From Actinernus sp. WN-2022 (Eukaryota > Cnidaria > Anthozoa > Actiniaria > Actinernidae), in contig JAOWCC010000044.1 in NCBI GenBank assembly GCA_030867875.1, forward strand, positions 1,396,501 to 1,460,500: a stretch of 64,000 nucleotides of DNA, given 5' to 3'. A program made the translations under genes and the position numbers. A model generated the notes under the pieces. It saw only the letters and a program-made list of their open reading frames with translations, was not told the origin of the DNA and did no database searches. Shown here one piece after another: positions 24,445-37,400 of this stretch (its first letter is position 1; the number at the start of each line of letters is the position of its first letter).

Positions 24445-25688
24445 ATGAATTCTAAAGATCGAAAGAAAAATGTTCCAAAAGGTAAAGGAAAGGAGCAGCA
24501 AGCACAGAGCTGGTTGAATAAACAAGAGGGGAGTAAAGTGAATCGGGGGGAAAAAGAAGCAAGCTTCATGGCGGGAAAAGAAAAAGATAACTCCTTGTCG
24601 AGTGGGAAGAGTAGTTCAGCTGAGGAAGAGGAGAAAGGCAACTTTTCTGCAAGGTCAGTTGCAGGAAAATCAAAGTCGAAAAACGAATTAATAGGCTACG
24701 TGGAATCAGTTTCTCCGTTGAAAAGAAATAGGAAGGATACGGCGGATTACTTCAATGTCACATTTCAGCTGGAAGGTTTGAAAAAGAAGCGTGCCGTGTG
24801 TTTTTCGAGAGCGAAGCGAGCACTCTTGATTGAAAGAGAGAAAAATAGAACAGCTGTGAAGGTGACAGATTTGAGCTGGTCGAAAGATGCGTCCACAGTG
24901 TTTATCAATGACATGAGTCGCATATCGAGCGCTCCAGTTGAGGAGTATTGTTTTCAATATGAGGAACAATAGGGTTTAACAAAAGAAGTAAGACTGGTGG
25001 AGATAGAAAAAGCAGAAGATATGGATCTAGTGGATGTATCTGTGAAGGTGCTGGACATTGGAGATGTTGAGGTGACGAAAGTCAAGCATCTACGTATGGC
25101 CGAAAGTTTGATTACCGATGGCACAGCTATACTCTCAAATTAGTGCTGTGGGAAGAGAACATCGAGATGGTCAAGAAAGGGCAAGCGTATAGCTTCCAAC
25201 AACTACGGGTGAGAAGAGATGATGATGGAAAGTTTTTGAACACAACCAAAGACACCACTGTAAAGGTTAACAGCGACGAGGTGCTCAATGGTATTCAGGA
25301 TGACAGTACTGTGGAGCGGTTACTGTACAAAACTGTGACTGTGTCTGAGATTGAGTCAATCCAGCAATGTCAAAGTATTAAAGAATGCAGCAATTGTAAA
25401 AGAAAGATCATCCAGGGCAACTCGTGATTTGTCCTCAAATGTGACTATTGTCTGCATCGCGTTAGAAGCGAATCATGTAAGAGTATGTTGATGGTGAGTG
25501 TTGTTGTTAAAGTAGATGAGAAGAACGTTAAGTTAACTATGTTTGAAGATGTTCTAGAGAAATGCTTCGGAAAGGATGTTATTTGTAATGAGGATTTGCT
25601 GTGCCAAGAGCTTATGAAGGTCAAGAAATTGAGTCTGAAGTATAATGTGAAACGTTTGGTGGTTACCGTTATGGACGTAAAGGTTTAA
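24445..25688 (+). pseudogene. Broken RPA-like OB-fold gene
   Basis: An intronless coding stretch opens at ATG 24445 with a Lys/Ser-rich N terminus. It then has repeated ~100-residue modules with OB-fold-like strand patterns (for example LVDVSVKVLDIGDVEV near 25030). A later module has a Cys2-Cys2 ribbon (CSNCKRK ... KCDYC, 25385-25455), as in the DNA-binding C domain of replication protein A large subunit and its multicopy cnidarian relatives. It is interrupted by a TAG at 24970-24972, a frameshift near 25135 and a TGA at 25425-25427, and then reads to 25688. Single-stranded DNA binding would be the ancestral role. Lack of introns plus three lesions suggests a retrocopy or a dead transposon passenger. 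The family assignment is moderate. Confidence 0.55.
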
Positions 25689-25689
25689 G

Positions 25690-27100
25690 GGATGCTGGGT
25701 CTCTTGTAAAAATTCAGACTTGTGTTTAGTTGTAATATTTAAGACTCAGATAGCAAGATGTTTGTGATTATAAGCTCTGGTTCTTAGCAAAAGACAAGCG
25801 AAATGTTTCAAATAAGAATAATAAATTTACTGTTGGATGCATTTGTGCCGTTGAAATAACAGAAAATTTTAAAAAGCAGTATGCTTAACATGTCTTTTAG
25901 TCGAGTATTTTGCATGTTATAGTTCTTATATAGAAGGTTGAGTTAATAATATTTCTAGACATTTTTGAGAATATTTTGGGTTTTTTAAATTTAATTTTAA
26001 AACATTATCTTAAAAAAAACGTTTGGTTCACGTTGGTGCTTCGAATTCCTCCCTCTTCAGCTGGGAGGAAAAAGTAGTAGTATTGCGTAGATGTTTTGAT
26101 GGGCAGTGAATTCGTCTTTCTTCAATCCATATAGCCTGCAACTACAAAACTATAAATGCTGCCTTAATGAAGTTTTTGCAGGAGTATATACAATTTAAGT
26201 TTAAAACAACACTAAAATGCATGGTCAGTGTTACCGAGTTATATAAAGTACGTAGAAGTTTAACGACATCTTTTTGTGCAGAAAAATATATTTCACGAAC
26301 TGATAGACGCTTAAAGTGAAACTTTTTGAATAAAGGAGAATTTACTGCCAAATTGGTTTGTAGCACTTTACATAGCTGAAATTAAAACAAAGGTGGTCTG
26401 TTGTGATCTTTACGAGTTTCTTTCATATTTAATGTAGCATTTTATATGTTGGTTCTTACATTATCCAAATAAAAGTTGAGTTGTTTATATATAGACTACT
26501 GTAATGATTTTTTTAAATATATGAACAGGGAAAAACTACTACATCCATTGGAATCAGTCCAAAATAGGGTTATATTAAAGTTTTACCTTTTTAGTCTGAA
26601 ATACGGAATGACGAGACCACACATTTTCATTGATTTTTGCATGAAATATGTGAAGGGTACAGATTTCGGGGGCCAGATTTGAGAAAGGGTATGGAAAACT
26701 GTATTTTTTTGGTCTGAAATAGGGTCGGGCTTTTGAGTCCTAGGCAGCACACTCCCACCTAATTTTTTTGAGAATGAAATGGGGGTTCTTGTAGTGGGAA
26801 AAACCCACAACAGGAGAGTGATGAATAGTTGGTGAGCCACCTTCAACTGGAACTGACGTCATGAGCAAATTTACCTCCAAACTTCCAGTACTCTCCAAAA
26901 TTGTCAAGCATGTAACCCAAATTATGCTATTTTCCTAACACTATGAAGCTTTAAAAAAAAAAAGTACGAGTTTTTTTAAACAAAATGTTCTATGGGTTAA
27001 TACTGGCCAGGTCTAATAGGCACTTTAAAGGGTAGTATTGGCATAATTTTATCACAAAATCACGAGTGATTGCCTTCTAGATTTTATTTATAATAGACAA
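25690..27100. other. Intergenic, no gene recognised
   Basis: AT-rich. Around 26560-26850 lies sequence with the look of a dispersed repeat (GTCTGAAAT.GG blocks repeated twice), but no boundaries could be set. Confidence 0.4.
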
Positions 27101-27104
27101 AACC

Positions 27105-27510
27105 TCTCCTTCTTTAATTTAATTATCATAGGGTACCCCTCCTGTTGTATTATTTAATTGTTAAAGGCCACACCCCATTTTCAATTACCATGGTCTACCC
27201 TTCCCCTTCTATGTTTGATTTGATGTAGCCTTGCCTGTCTACTTCTATTATTTAATTTCTATTGGCCACATTTCCCTTTTATTTTTGATTCAGTAGCTTT
27301 AATTATTTAATTACTATAGACCACCCCTACTCTTCTAATTTTGAATCACTAGTCTACCCATCAACTTTTTTTATTTAATTGCTATAGGTACCCCCGCTGT
27401 TGTATTACGTAATTACTATAGGCTCGCACCTGATTGATTTTATACCCCTCCCCTTCTATTATTTAATTACACTAGGGTACCCCTTCTGTTCTATTATGTA
27501 ATCACAATAG
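27105..27510. repeat. Degenerate tandem repeat around TATTTAATT
   Basis: About seven diverged units of 55-65 bp, each with TATTTAATT, a CTATAGG-like block, and a C-rich piece (ACCCCTCCC). Non-coding. Confidence 0.6.
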
Positions 27511-27516
27511 GCCACT

Positions 27517-27765
27517 GTACAGGTCCGCAAATGATACCAGCCCACAAATGATCCCAGGCCCGCAAATGATCCCCAAAATGGACCGCAAATGATCTCACTC
27601 CGCAAATGATCCCCAATGGGGACCGCAAATGATCCTGTCAAAAAACATGGAATGGCATGGATTTTTGCTGCTGGATAGTGGATCTGTACAGGTCCGAAAA
27701 TGATCCCAAAAATGGACCGCAAGTGATCCTGGCTCGCAAATGATCCTGGCTCGCAAATGTAGAAT
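27517..27765. repeat. CCGCAAATGATCC minisatellite
   Basis: About ten copies of a 13-16 bp motif CCGCAAATGATCC in two groups, separated by a unique stretch near 27640-27690. Open frames on the minus strand here are repeat artefacts. Confidence 0.8.
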
Positions 27766-27828
27766 GGTATGGAATCTGGTCGTTGGATTCAATGTTTTAG
27801 AAATCATAATATTCGCATCAAGTTAGTT

Positions 27829-28135
27829 TTACTCGGGCCAGCGTAGGCTGGGCCCGAGCCAAGTTTCGCAAGTGTTTCTTAAAGAAAATATTATTATTAT
27901 TTTCTGTGTCGACTTCCGGGCCCGTCAACCAATCAGAATCGATTCCCTACGGGATAAACACGCGAGACAGGTTTCTCTCTGAAAAATCCAAGATGGCGGC
28001 TACAAAGGACTTATGCCTTGTGATGGCAAATAACCTAGTTTTTGGGCCATTTTTGCTGAAACCAAAGGCTTCTTGGACTGAAATACCAAGATTTTCAGTT
28101 TTTCTAGGGCCGACAGGAGTTTTACGGGCCGTCTG
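27829..28135 (+). repeat. Dispersed repeat families A plus B, third copy
   Basis: Family A (27829-27950) is followed by family B (27985-28135). See the copies at 5.2-5.9 kb and 6.9-7.2 kb. A plus-strand open frame spans it but resembles no known protein. Confidence 0.5.
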
Positions 28136-28611
28136 CATGGAAAATTCTCACGTTTTTATATACGAAAGGAGTCTGAGAATGAGATTGCATCCGCGTCCAA
28201 ATTTATGTATCTGACATATTAGGTAAGTAAACACAAATGTTTAATACCAGGTTGCAGTGTTGATATTTATTATTTACTCTTCAAGTTTAAATGGCTTCTA
28301 ATAGACTAGAAAATGGGCTCCAGAATTTATCAGTTCTTTCGGTAAAATAGGAATACGTTATACGGATCCGGAAGATCTACAACTGCAATTAATTATTTGG
28401 TGTGAAGACAGATGACTCCAATAATCCAAAAACCGAGTGGAAATCGCATGTTCATTTCTGAAATGGACTCATGCAATTGAGAACTAATAATGTATTCTAA
28501 ATTTCAAAGTTACATCATCTATATGTATTTATAATTTTATTACAATTGGATTAATTTTATCTGAACTAAGTTTGGGCCTATAATTAACAGAAAGATGGTA
28601 GCCTCCAGTTT

Positions 28612-28970
28612 GCTTAAACTGCATTCCAGTAAGCTCAGTGGTTAAGTGTCAGTCTGTTCTGCAGGAGATATAGTGGGTTCAAATCCTGGTGGGACCTTCA
28701 AATAAGTGGGAGAACTGGTACTGCCTTTGCTCGGACATCTGCAAATGGTTAGACCTTCATGTCTTCTTGGATCAGAATGTTAAATTGTAGGCCGACACTG
28801 AGAATGCAACCAAATCTCTGGTAGTGACCACCCTCAAGTGTAGTGGATATAGTTGTATACATAGAGTAAATGAGTGTGTCCCCAGTTAGCAATACCATGA
28901 TGCTAAATACATTGACATTCTCCTCTGTTAGTAGTAGTAGTACTAGTTCCCTTGTTGCCACTACATGTAT
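28612..28970 (+). mobile_element. tRNA-derived SINE-like copy
   Basis: A Pol III A box (AAGCTCAGTGGTTAAG, about 28631-28646) and a B box (GGGTTCAAATCC, about 28674-28686) stand 30 bp apart, as in tRNA. The body cannot fold as a full tRNA, and it is followed by about 280 bp of unrelated sequence. This is the form of a tRNA-derived SINE. The 3' end is a guess, as no poly(A) tail is obvious. Confidence 0.5.
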
Positions 28971-29455
28971 GTACATTTTATATATTAATATACAGGCTAA
29001 ATCTAGTAGATTACATACATAATCATGACTGCTGCCTTAAATTCTTTTGTTGTTGTAGTATATGGATGGGTAAATAATGCATGTATTAGCAGCTTTCCCC
29101 AGGGGTGGATCCATGGGAACCTGTCAGAATTAATTGTTTGTTGCCCATCGGTGAGGGGAAAAAGCTCACTTTGGTTCATAGATCAGGAACCTTGTATGAA
29201 TTTTTACTAATTGCTGTGCCCCATACCAGGGGATATGATACAACGAGTTTGATTGGGTATTTGTGCAAATCCCCATGGTACCTGGGGGTTGACCCCTGGT
29301 GTAGTAGCTGCCAGTAAATATGCAAAGCTACTGATACAGTGCAAAACTGAATGCTACATGTAAATCACTGGAAGGAAGTTCAAAGGAACATTGCATGTGT
29401 TATTTTAAAGACTTGTTGTTGAGGTTTTACTTGGCCTCTTGTACAGGCGAATCCT

Positions 29456-29775
29456 CGTTTACGTTTTTTCCTTATTAGCATACATCAAACTTCAAGCGAC
29501 GTACATATAAACAAACAGAGTCCATAATTCGAAAGAGATTGACACACTTGATAATCACCGAAAATTTTAGAATGATAAAATAAATTTATTTTGAGGAAGA
29601 GTATTTAAAAATAGCCCATTTTACAGTTTTGAAAAGTCAATTTCTCTGTAAATATTTAACATATCAATCTTACATTTTCGGTGATTACTAAGTTTAAAAT
29701 TATCTTTCAACTGATGTATTCTGTTTGTTTGTAGCTTGAAGTTTCATTTATGCTAATGAGGCAAAAATGTAAACA
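29456..29775. mobile_element. MITE with long inverted termini
   Basis: GTTTAC...CATCAAACTTCAAGC at the left is inverted at the right as GCTTGAAGTTTCAT...GTAAAC. Further inverted blocks (AAACAAACAGA, TCACCGAAAAT) extend towards the centre. About 320 bp, no coding. Confidence 0.65.
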
Positions 29776-29779
29776 ATGA

Positions 29780-31130
29780 CGTCAGCCTATTCTTCCCTGA
29801 AAACCATGCGAAACCATGTGAATTAAATCAAACTTCTTTGATAAAGAGTTGTAAGTCTCAGCAGAGCAGGACAGAATTAACCATTCGTGTTCACTATATT
29901 ATAACTGGTCTTGTGTTGCTACATATATATTGTCTCAAACATATGTAGCTACTGTTATAAACATGGCTGCAATTTGCTTTCTGTTTTCCATGGCAGTTAT
30001 CATCCCAGGCACTCTAAAATAGGATTATTTTTACATAACTACCGGTAATATAATATTTTTATTATATGGCTTCTCTGGAGACAGAATCACAATTCTTCTA
30101 AAAAGAATTTATATATGTAACTCTTGTAAAAATAATTCAAAATAATTTATTATTCTCCCAAAGGTTAAAACAATTGCAAGTGTAAAATACTTTTTTAATC
30201 AAACCTGCAAAGAATACCAACTATTCCTTGTTGAAATTCCATATGGCCCGAGTAAAGGCTGGTACAGCCTCTTGTTTTATTAGAGATGCTTGGGCGAGTG
30301 TATTAAAATGACGACGTACCTTCGTATGGCTCGTTTGACAGTTTGCGAAATTCCCCCTTTCACTCACTGTTTCATTGTTCAGATTCAATGTGTCATGTCG
30401 CGGCAAAGACCAAACAAGGATTTATACACTGAATTAATATTTGACATACAATGTGTTTTTTTCGTTTTGGGTTAGTTTTAGCCGTTTTCTTTCGACTATC
30501 CTGCATGGGCACTGCTATATATAGTCATCTTACGTTAGAGTTATATACGTTATAGAGTCGACTTGCATGGAAACTACACGTGCAGACTGCTGTAAAATCT
30601 TAAATGCTATGCTACAAATTGATGCTAGATAGTTCTACAACTACGTCTCTACAGACCTCTACAATACCCAAAGTAAGGGAGTTTACGAATAGAAATATAA
30701 CTACGACGAGTCTTTGTGGCTCTTGGAAGTTCAGTCCGAAATTGTTCTTTTCGCAGGAAAGAGCAGCCACTCGCACCCTTTTCATAAAAAAGGGCAACAC
30801 AATTTACGCTATCCACCACATGCCACCTAACGTCACCCGTAGCTTGTTCATCAGTGGCCATAATTTAAAACGGGGCTCACGAAGCCCCTACCCTGGATGC
30901 CAGAGGTTCTAAGAATATAATGCCCTATCTAAGCAAATGTCAGCGAGAAGACCGAGCAGCGAAGCGATGAGAATTAATTAAGGTGGAATAATCTCTGGCA
31001 CTATTGGCGGCTTTACGAATCTCACTTCCATGCCAGACTAATCCCTTTTGATTGACACCTGAGAAACCAGTGAAATGTTCTTTTGACTAAACCGGTTTTG
31101 ACCACGTCGGGTTTTATTCTTTTCTCTGAT
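29780..31130. other. Intergenic with repeat traces
   Basis: No gene recognised. The segment at 30885-30912 (CTACCCTGGATGCCAGAGGT) resembles 6167-6190 and is a dispersed repeat edge. Confidence 0.4.
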
Positions 31131-31138
31131 TGACAGAT

Positions 31139-31147
31139 AAAGCGAAC
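31139..31147. repeat. 9-bp target duplication, left
   Basis: AAAGCGAAC, identical to 62600-62608. Confidence 0.75.
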
Positions 31148-31317
31148 TAGCCTCCTCCGCAGGCAACTCTCTTCGGAAATTTTTTCCGGAAAATTTTCGG
31201 ATTGGGATCCCTGTGGCGAGTGAGACGAAGAAAACAATTGGGCTTCCTGTGGTAAAAATGAGGAGAAAACCTAGGGAGGGGAAGAGAAAAAGAGAAAGAG
31301 TTGCCTGCAAAAAATCG
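31148..31317 (+). repeat. Left terminal inverted repeat of the large transposon
   Basis: The outer 80 bp matches the inverse of 62520-62599. The inner part is a purine-rich tract ending near GTTGCCTGC. Confidence 0.75.
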
Positions 31318-31448
31318 AGCCGTTGGGCCATCCAAATTCACCTACATGGACGCCGAAATTCACCCCGGGTACCCTAAGTAATTGTAGATGTGACAAAAGT
31401 TCCCCGCCGACTCCAGCAGAGTGGCATATTCGTGTTGGCGGCGTAAAC

Positions 31449-34400
31449 ATGGCGGACGGCGAAAATTCCCCTAGCCAAACGAGAAAGTTAAAATCAAAAA
31501 TACCGCGATATGTTCATTCTAAAGTTCCTGTGTGTAGTTTAGAGCACAAGAAGATCCTTAAAGATGTTAAAAGTAAGAGAATTCAAATCGAAAATAAAAC
31601 ATCTGAGTTGAAGAAGTTGAGTAGTGACTATGAAGATGTAAAGCGAAGAAGTGAAATAAAAACTAGCAACTCGACAGAATCCCAAGAAGTTACAAAATAT
31701 AACTTACCCAGCAGTCGCTTTAGGAGCAATATCGTCACACCAGGAGGAACGAAACGGAAAGGTTAGCCTTGTATATATTTAATGCTCGGATCTCTTAATT
31801 TGCCATCCACTGCTTGGAGAAATTAGCCTTACTTTTTAATTTTTATTTGCTTTTTAATAGTCAATCAGTCGCGTTACCATTTTAAGACGAAGCTGAAAGA
31901 AGTGCTTTCGGGCCTTGTTGTGAGAAATCCAACCACTGAGGTGCAAGTTGACGAGTTACTGCAGAGACTAGAGATTGAACTACCAGGAGCAAAGAGCGAG
32001 CGCTTTGCCGTGTTGACTATGATATCCGAGCTATACGGAATAAAGCAAAAGCACAAAGGAAAACGAAAACAGTGAGTAGTTCAACATTTCAATGACTCTG
32101 ATTGTCCGCCGGTTAATCACACCCATCATTTCCTTCAACAGGGCATTTTACCAAGGACTGTCCTTTGTTGAAAAAATGGAGACACAGCTACAGACAAATG
32201 AACCTATGGCTATGCACAGTATTGATTCTGGTTAGTACACAATTTATGCTTCGATATGTCTCAAGATAAGAATACTGTCTGCCAAAGGTGGGAGCTACTA
32301 GATTCATCAAGAGATATATCAAGCTGCACATCATATAATACTGTAATACTGACAATACTTATCATGGCCCACTATAAACTTTATATTTTAACAATAAATT
32401 ATAACCTAAAGCTAAAATTATTATTATTAATTAACCAGGCTGTAGGTCCCATCCAGAACAAGAGCAGGTCTCACCAACAGCAAAGATTAGAAAAGGTAAA
32501 CTCAATGGGCAACAAGTGTGTATTTGTAACTGTAGTAGAGTGCACACCATAAACCCATGAAATATCTAATAAACTAATTAATTACTACTAAATAGTGCTA
32601 TTTTTATTGTTTACGTAGTGATTGTTTATACTTGTTTCATGGATTTTTGGTGTGCACTCTAGTTATTATGTTTTTTATTATTAAATTTTAATGGCTCACT
32701 CACTAAATTTTTCTCTTTAAAAAAGACATGTTTTCAAGATGAATTCTGCTTTTCATGCATGTAACATTGCACTGACAATATATCTTTATTCTAAATGAAT
32801 ATCTTCATTGAGGTTGCTCCCTTGAGTTGTTCTTTTACATTATTTTATTTTCTCTTTGTGAGATACGTACTGCACATGGTTCCTGCACATGCATTATTAT
32901 TTTTTGCTTGATTCACAGACAGTGCTACAAGTTCCCAACCAAGATGTAAAGGGCGGTTAAATTTCTCAGGTGTTGTAAATACAGGTACCTAAATTTGCAC
33001 CATTGTGCAGTTTGTCCGGTATTCAACTGCAAGTTTGATACCATAAATTGCAATAATTTTAAGGTTGTTATTATAAATTTTAGTTGCAAACTGTTGGGGT
33101 GTTGATAAATCATAAACATCTATAATAATTATTGCCGTTCTTCTTTATAGATTCCTCATTATCACAATTTCCTGTTCAGTTCAACGACATATTGAAAGGT
33201 TTCTATTCTATGCAAGATACATTTGAAAAAATGTCTGGAGATATGCAAAGAATGACATCCGAGCAAGAGGAACTATTGCTCAAAGTAGAACAACTTCAAC
33301 ACACAATTGGAGAAACACAGAGTTCTGCAGATGCCATCATTGATAAGCAGCAGGAATTGATCAATCTTTATAAAGATATTACAGACAATGGGAGTCTTTT
33401 AGGTGGTCTGCTTTCCCTAGCAGAGCGCAATGAAATAAAGATTGAAGTAGCAAAGGCAAAAAAAATGCTCAACCTTGGATTTCGAGACAAGCATAAGGAC
33501 TTGTTAGACCTTTTTGATCCATTGCTTTTTGCCAAACTTGTTGATAAAATGAGGGAGGAATGCCCAACCATATCTAACATGCTAGAACAACTTGTGCTTT
33601 CATCCAATACAAGCAGGAACTCAAAAAAGACCCAGTCAATGAAAATGAAAGCTGCTGTCCATCTCCTGGGTTCTTTGATGGATATCCGAGATCAGCATGG
33701 AGGGAATGACATTCCTGTGCTTTTTGGCCTTCTATGTCTTTGCTATGGGGCTGGCCCATCAATGATCTCCATTCTTCAACATCTTGGAATGTCTGAATCA
33801 TTTTCCACATTGTAAGTCATTTTACTGGCAATATCACTTGTGGTATTTATGCAAAATACCACTAACAAGGACATGTACCATGCTATTACCTATATAAATT
33901 TATCATTTAATTATTATAATTTGTTGCTATGTACTTTACAGAACTGATGTACTAAAGAATCAATTAGAGCACTACAAGACTCTGATTAAACAACGTGTTA
34001 CAGATGATATTCCTGTTATAACGTATCAAGATAACATGCAGTTGATGAGAACGTCGATGCGACACCTACGGCTATCAAAGTTGCAAAAAGAAAAAATGAA
34101 ACAAGGAAAGATGTGGGATTTCACGGTTAGAGGATGGAGGGAAGCAGACATCGGTGGCATCGAATATCTATTCAGTTCAAGTGAAACTGCAACTGAACCT
34201 CAGAGAGAAGTCAGTGGGCTTGTGTATTCAGATACACAAATTGGTAAATAAACCTATGGTATTCCAATGTATTTACTAGGTTAAAAACACTCAACATAAT
34301 AATGGATAATTTAAAAAAAATTATCAAATAAGATATAATAGTCAATATGTGTGGTTAGGTTAAACAATAGAAAACAATGACATTTTGGTTTAAATAGAGA

Positions 34401-37400
34401 TGAGTAGTAAGGTAGATCAATACATATCAAATCCTCTCTCCTGATTGGTCGAGAGCAAATCTGTGACGTCACAGGTTTGGGTGACGTCACAAGCCCCGCC
34501 TCCTCAGTTATAGAACAGATACAGGCTGCTGATTGGCTGCCGCTGTTATAGAACAAATACAGGCCCGGGATTGGCCGGGATTTATAGAACAAATACGGGA
34601 TCGGGATTGGTCGGGATTTATAGATCCAATACAGGCTCGGGATTGGTCGGAAATTTATAGATCAAATATAGGCTCGGGATTGGTCGGGATTATAGATCCA
34701 ATCCAGGGCGGGGATTGGTGGACCGGGGAACTACCCGAGGCGTATAAAAAAGTGAACCTTTGGGGAGAAGGCATTCATGTTGTTTTGGTTATTTGCCGTG
34801 GTGTCTATGTTCTATCGAGAGTACCATAAAGTGTGGACTCTTTGGGAAGATGATCAACACGATGAAATTCCTATCGGCCGACGAAGTGGAGAAAGCGAGC
34901 CGTGAACAATTTAAAGTGTTGACCCAACATTTGTACGTGGCTTTGGTGACCGCCGACATTTCGAAATGGAAAATAATTCGACCGAAAGAGGGATTCACCG
35001 AGGCTTGGGAGAAAGCGCGTCAAGGTTTTTCGCTGGAACACCTGAACGAGTTCCTGCCCTTTTTTGGGCAGATGTGTGCGTTGCCCGTCACGCAAGAGAT
35101 GAGGGACGAGGTGGTGGACAGCCTGAAACAGCTCACTGCCGATCAAGCGTATGTCATTTTGCAAACGTGGCGAGGCAAACTGTGGGAAAAGGGGACGGAC
35201 GACATGGCCCAATTGTTTGGAGGATTTCTGCAGAAGATACGCCTCATGAACACTGAGACGAGGCATACCGACCTCCCTCCCATGAGTCCGATGCACGTCA
35301 CGTTGGCCTCCCTGTACATGGCGGTGGTCTCCTACGCGAACGGGGAATGTTTTCAGAGGGTACAGCAAATGACCCATCGGGAGGGCAAACGCAAAGCCTT
35401 GACTTTGAAGACTTCCGGCTATAACGCGGAGGACGCGTCGGTGTTTAAGCACGACAGCAACAACAAGATCATTTTCAAGTACAAGGAGGATATGAGGCGT
35501 GTGTGCGTGTACCTTTTGGGATACCTCTACCGAGACCTGTTGGCCGAACGGGAGACCTGGAACCGGATGAAAATAGCTCAGGTAGTGAAGACAGAGTTCC
35601 CTAACTTGAAGAGCGAGTTGGAGGAGAGGTACTTGAAGGAACTGGAGTACATGATGATGGGGTGTTTGTCGTATTGGCTCAGCCTAGATGTGCTCCCCGA
35701 AGAGAGGCTAGAGATGGAAGCGATGATGCTTGACATTGCCAATGAGGAATTCGCGAAAATGGATGCGACGGCCCTGGAACATCAGTTGAGCGAGGAAACC
35801 GATTGGCCCCACATGTCCTTACGCCACAATTTCCTGGGGGAGATGGCGAAGTTCTTGTTCCGATGGCTTCCCCTGAAGCAGGGTCTGGGACTGATGTGGT
35901 ACGAGGTATGCGAGACTCGGCTGCGGGAGGACCTGGTCTGGGGAACGCAGGGCTACTTGTACCGTTGCCGTACCCAACGGGCCCTCCCCCGTGAGTTTTG
36001 GTACCACACCGAAACCTTGAATGCGGAGGGGAGGGTAGTAGGGAACCTTATCACTTCCCACTACATGGACATAGATTCGGCGTCCCGTGCCCATTTTGAC
36101 AAAGACCTCCACCCCCCGGACCCCCACTTCTCGGCAGTGCAAGACCCCCGGTACAAGAGAGAGCGAGCCCTCATAACAGAGTACGAATACTTCCTAACCT
36201 ACCTGTACTTCCATCTGTGTGCGCGGTACTCCCAGACCACCATGAGGTTGGACAGCTATTTCGCTACCGGACTGAGCTTTAAAGAAAGTAAGTTCCAGGT
36301 GAGGCAGTACCACGAGAACGCCATCAAACATTTACTCCCCCATGTCACGAACCAGCTCCTGAAAGAACAGTTTGACCTTCTGTTACCTATCTGGGACAAC
36401 TACACCCTCCGGGTATGGCAGGAACTCTACGACTACTCGGAGTTTGAGTTGTACGACTACGTTCAGGATTTGAGGGCTAAGTCCTGGCGAAGCGAACGGT
36501 TGTACCGTATCGCCTACCACTTCGGCGGTAGTATGGTCACCTCGAGTATGATCTATCGTCAACATCATGCTTGTGACAGTCCTGTGACGAAGGAGGATAA
36601 CCAACTGATCCCTGGGCAGAACCATTTCAATGCCTTAAGGGGACACATGAACACAGCCCTAGCGAAGTACGATGTGGAAGAGAGAGAAGAGGAGGATGAA
36701 GAAGAAAAAGAAGAACAAGTTTCCAACAAGAGGGTGACCGAGATAATGGCGTTGACCAAGTGTGATGACGACGACGATGACGATGCCATGGAAGAAGGAC
36801 TCCCCGTCCAGAGCGAGAAGAGACAGAAGAGGATGAAGAGGAAGGAAGAAGAGGAGGAGGCTGAAGAGAGGATGGCTGAGAAGAGAAAGAGGAAGAGGCC
36901 AAAAGAAAATTTGACTTGGTTCGTGACGGCCGTGCGTTACTTTGTGGACCGGCTCACCTTCCATATGCTGCAGATGCGGGGGGTCAACTTTTTCAGCCCT
37001 CATTTTACGCTAACCCACGGAAGTACGGCGACCCTGGACGACTTGTTCATGGAAACAGAAGAGGGGAAGGCGACTTGGCTGGTGATCCTGGAAACCACCT
37101 TCCGTGCGCATGTCCAAGGAACCTACCACGCTAGGCAGAAAGAGTTGGTCGCCACCCTGATCACCCATTTGTTCCAGAAACGGAAGTATGCGGTCGTGGA
37201 CAATCCCCTCTACGACAAAGTGAGACGTTTTGGCATGGATTACGTCACTCAAATTCACGACAGGTACCCCTCAACAACCATGGAAACCCTGGTGCGAGAG
37301 AAGGACCCCATGGCGGACGGACTCTTCCCTTACCTCAACACTATGGCCCACAGTTTTGCGTGTGACCTGTTCAAGGAAGGGGCGGAAGACAAGAAGTTGA

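Noticed and set aside
27459..27807. Minus-strand frames with repeated FGII/GPFWGSFA residues
   Set aside because: Translation of the GCAAATGATCC minisatellite.
34311..34592. Matching open frames in both TIRs (also 55998-56189)
   Set aside because: They are the same inverted repeat read twice; the region is promoter sequence.
34760..34849. Extension of the 926-aa protein upstream of ATG 34850
   Set aside because: It has no ATG in frame and would start within the promoter-proximal leader.
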